A stretch of DNA of 64,000 nt, taken from NCBI GenBank assembly GCA_014155875.1, contig JACEFZ010018172.1, forward strand, positions 62,001 to 126,000, given 5' to 3'. Source of the DNA: Cepaea nemoralis (taxonomy: Eukaryota > Mollusca > Gastropoda > Stylommatophora > Helicidae). Shown here piece by piece: positions 10,346-21,529 of the stretch (position 1 is its first letter; each line of letters starts with the position of its first letter). The notes beneath the pieces were generated by a model. It saw only the letters and a program-made list of their open reading frames with translations. It had not been told where the DNA came from and did no database searches. The translations under genes and the position numbers were made by a program.

Positions 10346-12834
10346 CAGATGGTTAGCTCCAGTAAAAGAAGCACCACAATTACCACACTTGGTATGGTTT
10401 CCCTCCAGTATATATTCTCTTATGTTTCTTCAGATGGCTAGCTTGAATAAAAGAAGAACCACAATCCTCACACTTGTAAGGTTTTTCTCCTGTATATGTC
10501 CTCTTGTGACACTTCAGACTGCCAGCTTCAGTAAAAGAAGCACCACAATCATCATACATGTACGGCTTCTCTCCTGTATGTGTTCTTTTGTGACTCTTCA
10601 GATGGCCAGCTTGAGTAAAAGAAGAACCACAAACATCACACTTGTAAGGTTTCTTCCTGTATGTGTTCTCTTGTGACTCTTCAGACTACCAGCTTGAGTA
10701 AAAGAAGAATCACAAACATCACACTTGTAAAGTTTTTCTCCCGTGTGTGTTATCATGTGAATCTTCAGGCGGTCAGTTGTAGTAAAAGAACCACCACAAT
10801 CATCACACTTGTAAGGTTTCTCTTCTGTATGTGTTCTCTTATGTCTCCACAGAATGCCAGCTTGAGTAAAAGAAGAACCACAAACATCACACTTGTAAGG
10901 TTTCTCTCCTGTATGTGTTCTCTTGTGACACTTCAGATTGCAAGCTTGAGTAAAAGAAGCACCACAATCATCACACTTGTACGGTTTCTCTCCTGTATGT
11001 CTTCTTTTGTGACTCTTCAGAGTGCCAGCTTGAGTAAAAGAAGAACCACAAACATCACACTTGTAAGGTTTCTCTCCTGTATGTGTTCTCTTGTGGGTCT
11101 TCAGGGGGCCAGCTTCAGTAAAAGAAGAATCACAAACATCACACTTGTAAAGTTTTTCTCCTGTGTGTGTTATCATGTGAATCTTCAGGCGGTCAGTTGT
11201 AGTAAAAGAACCACCACAATCATCACACTTGTAAGGCTTCTCTCCTGAATGTGTTCTCTTATGTTTCTTCACACTACTAGCTTTAGTAAAAGAAGCATCA
11301 CACACATCACACTTGTACGGTTTCTCTCCTGTATGTTTTCTTTTGTGACTCTTCAGATGGCCAGCTTGAGTAAAAGAAGAACCACAAACATCACACTTGT
11401 AAGGTTTCTCTCCTGTATGTGTTCTCTTGTGACTCTTCAGACTACCAGCTTGAGTAAAAGAAGAATTACAAACATCACATTTGTAAAGTTTTTCTCCCGT
11501 GTGTGTTATCATGTGAATCTTCAGGCGGTCAGTTGTAGTAAAAGAACCACCACAATCATCACACTTGTAAGGTTTCTCTCCTGTATGTGTTCTCTTATGT
11601 CTCCACAGAATGCCAGCTTCAGAAAAAGAAGCACTACAGTCATCACACTTGTAAGGTTTCTCTCCTGTATGTGTTTTCTTATGTCTCCACAGAATGCTAG
11701 CTCCAGAAAAAGAAGCACCACAGTCATCACACTTGTAAGGTTTCTCTCCTGTATGTGTTCTCTTGTGACTCTTCAGACTGTCAGATGCAGTAAAAGAAGC
11801 ACCACAAACCTGACACTTGTACGGTTTCTCTCCTGTATGTGTTCTCTTGTGACACTTCAGATCGCAAGCTTGAGTAAAAGAAGCACCACAATCATCACAC
11901 TTGTAAGGTTTCTCTCCTGTATGTGTTCTCTTGTGGGTCTTCAGGTTGCCACCTTGAGTAAAAGAAGAACCACAAACATCACACTTGTAAGGTTTCTCTC
12001 CTGTATGTGTTCTCTTGTGGGTCTTCAGGTGGCCAGCTTGAGTAAAAGAAGCACAACAGTCATCACACTTGTAGGGTTTCTCTCCTGTATGTGTTCTCTT
12101 ATGTTTCTTTAAATCACTAGCATCAGTAAAAGAATCCCCACAATCATCACATTTGTAAGGTTTTTCTCCTGTATGAATTCTCTTATGTCGCTTTAGTTTG
12201 CTAGTTTCAGCAAAAGAAGCACCAGAATCATCACACAAATAAGGTTTCTCACCTGTATGCATTCTCTTGTGATTTATGTTCTTTTGGCACTCTAGATGGT
12301 CATCTAGAATCAAAAGACCATCATCCCATTCATTACATTTGTTTGGCATCCCTTCAGAATGTGTGCTCTTATATCTGTTTACATAAAAATTTGGACTAGA
12401 AACATTAGACGATTCTCCTGTGTGAGTTCTTTGAGAGCTATAATTTACAATATGAAAAATGTCATCAAGAGATTGTGCAAAGCTCTGTGAATGTTTTTCT
12501 TGTGTTTTCGTATTTTGTTGCTGGCAATTCTCAATATTTTTTGTATCAATCACAGAAGTCACATTATCTGATGTTTGACAATTTTCATGTTTTACTGATG
12601 CCTTACAAATGTTCTCAACCATGCTCGATTCTGAATTGCTGTGTTCTATCATATCTTGAATAATGCTACCCCCAGCTATGTCTACCATTTTACTGAATCT
12701 CTCACTACTGTCCTCACACAGAACATCTGTGAGCTCTTCTTTCACAACCTTCATGTCTATGCTGTCATATGTCCACTTTTGTGAATGCTCTTGTATGGAG
12801 TGGTAAGGACTCTTTGGAGGCCATGAGTGTATTT
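10346..12834 (-). CDS. C2H2 zinc-finger protein, terminal exon
   Basis: The exon opens after a good 3' splice site (pyrimidine-rich, ending TTTCAG at 12840-12835) with two bases that complete a split codon. It encodes about 200 residues of acidic, Ser-rich N-terminus with a VKEE sumoylation-type motif; no KRAB, SCAN, BTB or ZAD domain is seen. About 19 tandem C2H2 fingers follow (C-x2-C-x12-H-x3-H, linkers TGEKPYKC). The first finger lacks its second Cys. Likely a nuclear sequence-specific DNA-binding protein; target unknown. A one-base loss at about 10651-10657, relative to the same linker in the other fingers, shifts the frame to a stop at 10598. Three to four more fingers remain readable to about 10346 but carry Cys and His losses. 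The antisense frames at 10389-12112 are shadows of the repeated fingers. Confidence 0.88.
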
Positions 12835-13144
12835 CTGAAACACACCAAAGTAAATAATTAATATCCTCATGAATATACCGGGTATTGATTATGAAAAGAC
12901 AACAATCACCAACAACAACAACAATCACTCCTATGGAGACAACCTTTGTCCCTGTATTTGTTGGTTTCTTTTTTCCCCCAGTATATTTCTGGCTGAACAG
13001 AATATATTATATTACAGACAGTATCAACTAGTAAACAGATAGTGACTCATCTGGCTGTGGAAGTTTGTTTGGGTGTGAATCCTCAGAAATAAACTATGTG
13101 TCAGCTGCCACCACGAACTGCTATATATACATTAATCTCAGTTT

Positions 13145-13562
13145 TTTTTTAGTTTAGTTTTAGTTTAGTTGTTGGATCAACATCAAGGCACATGGTTTAA
13201 CCCATAAGTGCTCCGTTTTCCTCCTAACTCAAACCTGAGTCTGGAAAAACTCAGCTCAATGCACGAACTCCATTGCATCGGCGAGGATCCTGAAATACTT
13301 TGGGTAGATTTTTAACTTGAAATTTTACCCGGGCAGCGCCGTTAGGCTACTCTTTTTCAATTTCCAACTGCCAAGGGATTTTTTACGTGCGCAACAATAC
13401 ACATGGGTGTCCGATCTCACTACCCAGAGACCAGGGGAAATTTTACTACTGGAATTCCAGGTGGATTTTTTAAAAATAAATCCCGGTCCTCACCGGGGCC
13501 TGAACCCGGACCTCCAGCACTCGAGGCGGACACCATACCTCGAGACCACTCAGCCCCCCCCC
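13145..13562 (-). mobile_element. tRNA-derived SINE
   Basis: On the minus strand, starting near 13556, a tRNA-like head shows an A box (TGAGTGGTCTCGAGGTATGG) and a B box (GGTCCGGGTTCAGGCCCC). About 330 bp of unique body follows, ending in an A/T-rich run at 13141-13170. The head is preceded on the element strand by a run of G. No target duplication was found. The order of Pol III boxes and their spacing of about 35 bp support a SINE; which tRNA it came from is unclear. Confidence 0.65.
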
Positions 13563-13663
13563 CCCCCATACAATACATTAATCTCAGCCAGCATATACCA
13601 ACCCCCCCCCCCCCCCCACCTACATATTACCCCCCCCCCCACCCCCCCCCCCCCCCCCCCCCT
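13555..13663. repeat. Oligo-C tracts
   Basis: Three runs of C (about 13 at 13555, 16 at 13602, and more than 30 with one A at 13631-13663) are separated by short CA-rich sequence. They produce artificial proline-rich reading frames (13317-13721, 13403-13693) that are not genes. Confidence 0.9.
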
Positions 13664-14439
13664 GGCACCAAGTATTATTTTTATTTCTTGTGATTTTGTC
13701 CATTATTTGTTGTTAAAATGAATGCTATATATAGTTTGTTTTTTATGTGTTTTCCTTGTGTATCGTGAATTCAGAATAATAAACATGCATTAGGATTGGT
13801 AAGGCAGCAACAACAATGAACATGTTAGGAGGATGGATGATGGTAGAATACCAAAGGACATCTTTTTTGGTGTAAGTGGGACATGATTGATACAGGCATT
13901 GATAATGCACATTAGGAGCAAGTTGCCGCTGAACGTGCTGTATGGAGGGCAACTATCACATATGGAAATGAGCATGTTTTCACATACAACCACTGTTGAC
14001 AAACATTTGTAGCATGAATTGGCCTTATCAGCCACACTCACCACCGCCATGGGCCGTAGTTATTAAGCCTTTTTCAAGCAAAATGTACCAAACTATCGTC
14101 TGTCAAGACGGAAAGGTGCCAATGTTATTAATAATACTCTTTGCCTTTCAGGAAGAAGGGATTACAAAAGAGAGTTTCTCTTGGGTCTGGGACTATTATC
14201 CTAGTAGGGAAACTGATTATGAGGATGATGATAATGATGATGAAGAGGAATTGTCTGGCTGGACAATTCTCTATGAGAGAAACCTCTAAACTTAGATACT
14301 AATTACATTAATTAATGAGTATATAAATAGTAAAAGGAAAGAGGGAGTGCAGGAGGCATCAGGATGTGGTGACAGGGGTCGGAAGGAAAAGACCGGTACT
14401 TTCGGGAAACCGCGCCTACCAGACGGGCCATTCTAGGGG

Positions 14440-15709
14440 CTGCCTGACAATGGAAGCGCACTCATGCCTGAATGTCCTTTATATGAGTGATGATCTGGTA
14501 ATCTATAATAATAGATTATTATTTACTCTGATAACATATACTTTTAATGTGTGCTAGGTATGTCAGTGTTGCCGAATGCTCTCACCCACTCCTTTCCTTG
14601 CAGGGTCTGTTTTCTAAGTTGGAGTCAAGATGGTTATAGTACCAAGAGAGAATTTGACCCTATGCTCATTCCAGTTAGTCACCGCACTGAGAGCACTCCA
14701 ACGCAATTTCCCTCTATGACAACGCACCTGCGGGTGAAAAGACATTATGTACCTGATATGTCAATCTGAGGTACTGTAGAACAAGGTAAAAGTAGTGACT
14801 ATGAATATGACCATCTTATTGGCATGTCAGATGTTTTGCCTGACAAAGGTGGGGTCTACTAGACAGACTATCGGCATGTGTGATCCTATTATAGCCATCT
14901 ATGAAGTGACCTACACTTGCAATCATCAGACCCAGTTGGGGTCCCACCAGTGATCTTACTCGTCACTAAGAACCTTTTTGAATATCGAGTTTGGTGGAGA
15001 TGGAATGTACCATCATTTCTCCGACCCAGACAGGGTCAGACTCTTCCAACATTAGTAGATCTACTACTCGCTCCAATGTATTGCTTCATGTAAAGATCTT
15101 CCCTGGGATGCCTTGTGATCTAGGGTCTCCCCAGCCAGACTATCGTGAGACTGATCATCCAGTTGGCTACGTTATGAGGTGACACGTCATCTACAACCTG
15201 TCGTGGAGTTAACATCCTGGCACATTAACTCAAGATAGTTAGCTCAGGTGGTGATCACCGTGGACAACTGATGAGACAGAATGTTTCTTCTACCCTCAAG
15301 TCAACACTCGCTTGGAGGAAGCCTGGTGAGCTAAACCAACAAGACCAGATGTACTCATACAACAGAAGCTTCCTTGCCGAATGATGAAACATGGATCATC
15401 CTTGACTCTTCTCTACTCTGTTGCATCACTGTAGATAAACCTATTCTCTGTTTGAATCTTCCTTCTTCTGATCTGGACTATCTTGTAAATTAAATTTCAC
15501 TTTGGTTACCATGGTTTTGCTTGACTGTATGTGTGTCGTCTGGGCTGAGCCCCCAAAGGGTATTAGTCCTTAGGTTGGGAAGTGCAAGACAGATGGAGTC
15601 CCGAGTCAGTAGGGGTTCAGTAGATGAGATATACTTGTGTTGTGGTCAGTGCAGGGTGGGAAGGTCGAAGTGTACCCCTACCTGTCAAAGCCCCAGGGGT
15701 CTCGGTACA
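14440..15709 (+). mobile_element. Relic related to the 1791-8566 insertion
   Basis: Three blocks align in the same order as in the larger element once its nested Gypsy is removed. 14465-14555 corresponds to 3925-4015. 14575-14680 corresponds to 7060-7165, sharing a pyrimidine-TTGCAG/GGTCTGTTT site. 15480-15709 corresponds to 8330-8566, sharing ACCATGG, GAGCCCCC, ATCCATAGGT-like and CCTGTCMAAGCCCC motifs. The right end GGTACA at 15704-15709 matches the GTTACA end of the other copy. The left end was not found. A short frame at 14713-14769 (LRVKRHYV) matches the first residues of the 1344-99 gene. Confidence 0.55.
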
Positions 15710-15929
15710 CCTATGACCTTATTTTTTCCAGTGTCTGAGTAGATTTACATTCTAGCTGATGAGTTGATTTTGATGGTATAATGCTTTGACAATTCATAAA
15801 GCAATAGCAAAGTCCTAAATGCAGGATTATCAAGTAAGTCACAAACAGCCAATAAATGCTGGGGTATATTGCAAAATCCTGTAAAGAATATTCAACTAAC
15901 TGTTATGATTATATTGCACTTAATCTTAC

Positions 15930-15990
15930 CTTGAGCTGCACAGACTTCAGGTTGTTCTGTCTTGACACTTGATTGCAGTTTATTCTCCAT
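15930..15990 (-). CDS. First coding exon of the zinc-finger gene
   Basis: On the minus strand an exon starts at 16008 after TCTTTTCAG, and its first ATG is at 15990-15988. It encodes 20 codons (MENKLQSSVKTEQPEVCAAQ) plus one base, then the donor GTAAGA from 15929. The single base joins the two bases at the start of the 12834 exon to make a Glu codon, a phase-1 junction that keeps the frame. VKTE is a sumoylation-type motif, and short acidic VKxE-bearing first exons are common in arthropod zinc-finger genes. The bases 16008-15991 are 5' UTR. Because the exon opens at an acceptor, a noncoding exon must lie further upstream (beyond 16011). Too short for ordinary ORF finding; supported by both splice sites and frame continuity. 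With the terminal exon it gives about 765 residues up to the frameshift. Confidence 0.75.
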
Positions 15991-16639
15991 CTTATGTCTA
16001 CAGTCAGTCTGAAAAGATTTGTAAGTTACATCTGTATGCAAACATAAACTATGCAAATGAACTTGATATTTTGTTTGTCAAGATGATTAATGATACAAAG
16101 TGTCTTATGATTACTTCAAGACATGATTTCTGATATGTTATTCCTCAAGTCCCATTTAAGAATGTGAGTTTAGGAATCCATCACAGTGTAATGATATAAG
16201 TTTATCATGACAAAAATAACATAACATTGCATGACAGCTTTATGGAAAATCCTTATCACTTGTATCACATATCATACACACATTAAAGTTGATGCAATAC
16301 TTATAGTGACAGACATTCCTTGTATTCCCCCCCCCCCCCCCCTCCCTACATACATCCAGTAATGATTCTTTATTGGAGAGAAAAACAAGACATGTATGTC
16401 ATCAATGTTCCCTCTAAATTGTAGCTTATGAGCAAGAATTCTACTTTGTTTGCTTCTAACATGAAATGTGTGAGCATGCCTACATTTGACAACTAGGTAC
16501 ATTTGGTCCCAATATTGTCTGCTTGTGCACTGAAGCTCGATGATGTGGACTTTGTTAATGACATTGCTTTCTTGTCCCACACATTGAAATGAGATGCAAG
16601 ATTTAGTTAAACACACTGGATAGGAGGTCACAACAATTA

Positions 16640-17400
16640 AGTCTCAAAATGCATAGGGAAAGACAAAGATAATGAGAATAAATGAGGCAAATGATAACCT
16701 AATCTCCCTTGGTGAAACTTCACTTCAAGAAGCAGAATTATACACTTATTTAGGTAGCAATGTAGACAAAGATGGGGGAACACACTGAGATATTAAAACA
16801 AGCATATAAAAGGAGCTACCATAGTGCTTAAAAATGTTTCAGCTCTAACGTTAAATCATTACTGCTGTATGTATCAGACACATGAGAATGTCTAAACCAG
16901 TGGTTCTCAGTGGGGAGGGGGGGGGAGGGAGAGGGAGAGGGAGAGAGAGAGGTGTGTATGTGTGTGTGTGTGTAGGGTTTCCAGGGGGGGGGGAGTGGGG
17001 GGGGGGGGGGGGGTGAGAGAAAATTACGATTATTTCGAGATCGCGTTAATACAAGAACCGATTACATGATATTGTTTTTCCCTCCATAATTTAAGGTTCT
17101 GTACTTCTACTGGTTTTATAATGTAATTAGACCCGCAAATCACATTTTATATAGAAGTCTAGACTTGTTCTAGTATATGTTGGTACATTTAGCTTCCATT
17201 TTTATGTATACTGTCTTAAGGGGGTGGGGGGGGGGGGGGATTTATAGGGAGGAAATACGAGGAGGAGGGGGGGGAACGCATTCTGAACATATGTTGAAAG
17301 GGTGCATGGGCCAAAAATGGTTGCCACTGGTCTAAACAATTATTAATGGACTACAAACATTCAATCATTGGTGCATATGTAGAATAAAATGACTAAAGTG
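16640..17400 (+). mobile_element. Old LINE fragment, interrupted by a hAT element
   Basis: With stops and frameshifts, 16655-16889 reads as the RT C-terminal region (EAELYTYLGSNVDKDGGT, then DIKTSI and LKNVSALTLN). The same domain seems to resume after 17337 (INGLQTFNHWC). YLGS...DGG..DI..RI is a conserved stretch just after RT in several LINE clades. The hAT element at 16898-17329 sits exactly between the two parts. Strongly decayed; the clade was not determined. Confidence 0.55.
16898..17329. mobile_element. Non-autonomous hAT transposon, 432 bp
   Basis: An 8-bp target duplication GTCTAAAC lies at 16890-16897 and 17330-17337. Ends begin CAGTGGTTCTCA on the left and, reverse-complemented, CAGTGGCAACCA on the right, the CAGTGG type of hAT (Charlie-like) termini. 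The inside is low complexity: G-rich tracts, (GA)n, (GT)n at 16950-16972 and long G runs. It contains no transposase. Confidence 0.85.
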
Positions 17401-17814
17401 GTTGTGGGTATCTTATTTAGTTATTTTTCTACAGCCATTTGTGACTTACTTATTAACTTACCCTCGTGAAATACTGTGAAATAAGTTATGGTGTTTTAAA
17501 AAGTTAGTATTTAATTATTTATTGCTCACTTTTACATACAGAACAGTGTAATTATAGAGCAATTATTAGTCAATCAATTATTAGTGCAAGTGACTGCTTA
17601 ATTTATGCAGCAGTTACAAACTTATTTACTTACATTAATGCATGATATTAATCAACAAAAGAAAGCTGTCATAATGCAGTGGATACACTAAGACATTTTC
17701 ATAAACTGTTCTTTCACTAACGACAAACATTTCACGTGGCATTTAATTAATATAAATGGGCAGCTATTTTTAACTGTTAACCAGGTCACATCACATCCTA
17801 TCAAAAATTCTTAA

Positions 17815-17950
17815 AAGTCGAGTGCATTATTCTCGGAGACTCAGAGACTGTAATGCTTTGTGCGATGCTTTTGACAGGCCGCCCTGCGGAAAGAAACCGT
17901 GCCATATGGGATAAAACCCGGTGCAATGAAGTCAATCATCTCACATTCTA
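17815..17950 (+). repeat. Unidentified GC-rich repeat, copy 1
   Basis: A stretch of about 110 bp (AGGCCGCCCTGCGGAAAG, GGGATAAAACCCGGTGCAAT, GAAGTC) reappears inverted at 20995-21170. The two copies bracket the hAT element at 18417-20913. A smaller direct duplication (TTTTTAAYWGTTAAYYAGG, CACATCCTAT) is at 17755-17805 and 18070-18115. The origin is unknown. Confidence 0.55.
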
Positions 17951-18416
17951 TCATAAGTGGAATGTTACCTTTACTTTCCTGTTACAGAAATGCACAATAA
18001 AATATACATTTTGCCAGTTTCGTTAGCAATGTGAAAGACTGTTAATGAATAATAAACAATTGGCGGTGATTTTTAATAGTTAATTAGGTCACTGCACATC
18101 CTATTGAAAAATAGATAATACATCAATGTAGGCCTTGCCACCCCGAACGCAATGATATATATAGTACTATATTGTCCGTTTAAAAATAAACAAGCCACAG
18201 TAATAGAAGGCAGAATTTCTCAGCTTCCAATTTATTGGGCCACAATTAGAATAATTGTATCCAACTGTCCAACCCCAATTTTTAAATATTGTCTATATAT
18301 GCTACTAATGACATGGAGTTCATGAAAATAGATAAATACAAGTGAATTCAGAAGAGAGGAAAAGGCACTGATGCAAGGTAGGACACAAATTGAGAACACC
18401 TGAAAATAGTATAAAG

Positions 18417-20913
18417 CAGAGGTTTCCAAGCCATGGCCCGCAGGCCACTTGTGGCCCGCCAGCTGTAAGAAAGCGGCACACGAGGCCTCATTGTTTAATA
18501 TAAAATATTTTAATAGTTTTTTTTTAATGCACTCGGAGAGCCCTGTCAGCGTGCGATAATTCACTCAGCTTGTGGTTATTATGCTTAGTTATTATCAAAT
18601 GCACCTGTTCAGTTCACAACGAAACGAAGTTCCAATCTCCCAGCCTTGTCGACCAATCAGAGTGTGCAAAGTGCCATGTTGTCGTCTGTTACAACTGTTT
18701 TGCAGAGTCGGTAGTATTGTGTTGAAATTAGATTTTTTGAATAAATATTTTACCTTTAAAGCCTATAAACATGAGTGTGGAAAATCTAAAATCAAACAAT
18801 GGCAAAAAGCGAAAAATGTGAAGATGTTGCTTGTCGTGAATTCAACGAAGATTGACTGGAGAAATTTATGTTTATGCCTAGCTGTAGTAGTAAACCAGAC
18901 TGCTTAATCTGCAGATTTTGTGTTTCTGTTAAAAAAAATAAATATATTAATCTGGACGACCATTCAGACATAATTTCTCAATATCCAATCAATTCGGTGT
19001 TAAGAAAAGATTTCTCAGAGAAAGTTCTCTGACCAGGCAGCTGTCATTTCTCATCTAGGCTAATGAACAGAGCAAGAGTGCTGTAGTTGCATCGTATGAA
19101 GTCGCTCTTCTGTTGGCTCACAGAAAGAAGCCGTTCACCGATGCAGAAAAAGTAATCAAGCATTCCCTTAAAATTGCTGCTAAAATGCTTGGCGATAAAA
19201 AGTGGGAAACAAAATTTGATCAGATTCCTTTGTCTAATAATACTATGGCCAGGCGAGTTGAAGAATTAGCCAACGATGTTTATCGTCAAGTAGCAGCACA
19301 TATCAAAAATTGTAATATTTTTATCTTTCATTGCCAATGGATGAATCCACTGACATATCTGTTAGCTCAGCTCGCAGTTTTTGTTTGGAAAATAAACGAT
19401 AATTTTGAAGTCATTTAAGAACTCCTAGGACTTGAATCAATGCATGCAACTACCAAAGGGACTGATCTGTTTGAAACTCTGAAGTTATTTTTAGAGAAAA
19501 ACAACGCAGAATGGATCAAACTGGACAGTGTATGCACCGACGGTGCTCCGGATTTGACAGGGTAAAAAGTCTGGATGTCCAGCATTATTGGAACAGTTTC
19601 TTGGCAGCACTATATTAAAATATCATTGTATCATTCACCAAGAAGCTCTGTGTGGAACATCTGTAAATCTCAGACATGTCATGGATATTGTTCTGAGATG
19701 TGTGAACAAAATTCGAAGTATGATGCTGAACAGGTGTTAGTTCAGTTACTTTCTATCAGACCTGAACGAGAAATACAGTGAGCTACTGTTACACTGTGAA
19801 GTCAGATGGCTATCTAAAGGGAAAGTGTCACATTTCTTGGCACTGAAAAATAGTGTCTATCCATTTTCTGTCTGGAAAAAAAAAATGCATTGCCTACAGA
19901 AAGGGAATGTCTGCTGAACGATGACTTGCTTAATGACCTGGCATTTTCGGTGGCCATCACAGTCTCATTTAAACTCTTTAAATGCTGAGGATCCAGGAAG
20001 GGGAGGGGGGGGGGAGGGGGGGGGGCAAACAAACTATTCACAAATTTGTGCGATGACATTTCTTCATTTAAAATGAAACTACGATTGTTTATCCGAAGCA
20101 TGTAACTGAAGGGACTTTAGGGGTGTTTCTAACTTGTGGTGGAAAAGAATTATGACTTGTTACAGTGCAAAGTAAATGTTGAAAGTCTTCTGCATATCTT
20201 TCAATCGAGATTTCAAGAGTTCACAATAGAGGAGGATAATTTTGCCCTCTTCATAAATTCGTTCGTATTTCCTGATGCCAAGCTCTGCCAATTACAGTGA
20301 AACCTTCAGCACGAAGTAATTGATCTGAAATGCAATTCTGCACTGAGATGTAAATTTCTGGAGCTGTCTGCTTCACCTTCAGCTGACCATATGATTTTAT
20401 TCTGGCAACTATTGCCTGTCGAACAATTTGAACTCTTGCGTTCATTTCCCCAGATATACATGTGTCGTTTTTGTTCGACTTACAGATGCGAGCAGTCATT
20501 TTCCCCAATGACCGTTATAAAAAAGAAGCAACATTCCAGACATACTGACAGTATTCTGGCTGCGCTTATGACTTTGGGCACGACAGATTTGTGTCCAGAC
20601 ATTAGTAAACTGGCATCTGAACTCAAGTAACTGGTTATGAATAACAGTTAAAATTGTAAATTAATTACACTAATAGCAATTTTCGAAACTGATTAAACAT
20701 TTATTGTTAAATGGAATTTTGATTGTAAACCAAAATATGACTGCAGTGTATAATTGACACTGACTGCCTTTAAAGTTTCAGAATTTTGTTGACCAAAGTT
20801 AAGAAAGGTGTGAATTATATTACAGGACTTTCATAATTTTATAACGTTGTGGCCCGCTTAACTACTGAAAATAGTAGATATGGCCCTCTGCTTGAAAATC
20901 TTGGGAACCACTG
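18417..20913 (+). mobile_element. Full-length but dead hAT transposon
   Basis: The 8-bp target duplication GTATAAAG flanks it exactly (18409-18416 and 20914-20921). Terminal inverted repeats are CAGAGGTTTCCAAG and, from the right end, CAGTGGTTCCCAAG. The internal region codes on the plus strand for a hAT transposase of the kind domesticated in vertebrate ZBED/GTF2IRD2-type genes. Length (2,497 bp) is typical of an autonomous hAT. Confidence 0.93.
18771..20630 (+). pseudogene. hAT transposase pseudogene
   Basis: From about 18771, with many frameshifts and stops, a BED-type region is readable (REFNEDWLEKF with Trp mutated to stop, CLICRFCVSV). Then follow KPFTDAEKVIK, LSNNTMARRVEELANDVY, PMDESTDIS with indels, LAVFV, LESMHATTKGTDLFE and VCTDGAPDLTG (a catalytic Asp region). 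The later part includes LHCEVRWLSKGKVSHFLAL and, at 20440-20630, the hATC dimerisation region (FCSTYRCEQSFS, RHTDSILAAL). It once encoded a DDE transposase. At least six breaks make it non-functional. A G-rich tract interrupts it at 20000-20024. Confidence 0.85.
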
Positions 20914-20994
20914 GTATAAAGTATAACAACAAATTATATTGTATTGTCCATACCCACAAGGCAAATGAAACAGACGGAGACCTAAACTTACACG

Positions 20995-21170
20995 GAGTAA
21001 ACGGATGAGGTGAATAATTTGGGGGAGGGGAGGTATGAGTTAACAGAGAGGTTCGACTTCATCGCACCGGGTGTTATCCCATTTGCACGGTCTCTTTCAA
21101 CGGGGCAGCCTGCCGAAAGCGAGGCACAGAGCAATACTCCGTGGCTCCAGTGACGATCCCCGAGTTATGA
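20995..21170 (-). repeat. Unidentified GC-rich repeat, copy 2 (inverted)
   Basis: The reverse complement aligns with 17815-17950 (GGGATAACACCCGGTGCGAT, AGGCTGCCCC, GAGACCGTGC). This copy is longer on its GC-rich side (GGAGCCACGGAGTATTGC). It could be a SINE or a structured RNA-derived repeat; neither is shown. Confidence 0.5.
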
Positions 21171-21529
21171 GGGAACCACACCCGACGGTTCGATCGTGCT
21201 GTGACCTGAAATTAAAACGGAAGTGATGTACGGAGCCATCCCAGAATGATCCACCGTGTCTCCAAATTTGGCTAAGTATAGACCATGCATTCTTTCAACA
21301 CCATTCATTCATTCAAATATCATGTGACAACAACACACATCATCCTGAATTTTCCAGGAAAGGTTTGCCTATTATTCCGTGCACAGGGATTGGTTGAAAT
21401 CATCGTGACATTTTATACAAATTAATTATTTGATACACGATAAGAGATTTTATTTTTTAAAGCTGTATTTGTACATCTCTGAATATTTTGACATGGATTT
21501 TCAAATTCTTCACCCAATTCTACATATAT

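Larger units (their letters stand above)
12835..15929 (-). other. Intron of the zinc-finger gene
   Basis: A GT-AG intron of 3,095 bp, inferred from the matched phase-1 splice sites. It contains a tRNA-derived SINE (13145-13562), long oligo-C tracts (13555-13663) and a relic related to the 1791-8566 insertion (14440-15709). Between them (13680-14440) I see no supported feature; an Asp/Glu-rich reading frame at 13996-14289 has no recognisable homology. Confidence 0.7.

Noticed and set aside
10389..12112. Plus-strand Ser/Thr/Cys-rich frames opposite the zinc-finger array
   Set aside because: They are the antisense of the 84-bp finger repeats, which stay open because the unit is a multiple of three.
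13317..13721. Proline-rich proteins
   Set aside because: Produced by oligo-C tracts and by SINE sequence.
14150..14290. Asp/Glu-rich frame as an extra exon in the zinc-finger intron
   Set aside because: It is on the plus strand, opposite the gene, lacks splice support and shows no homology I can recognise.
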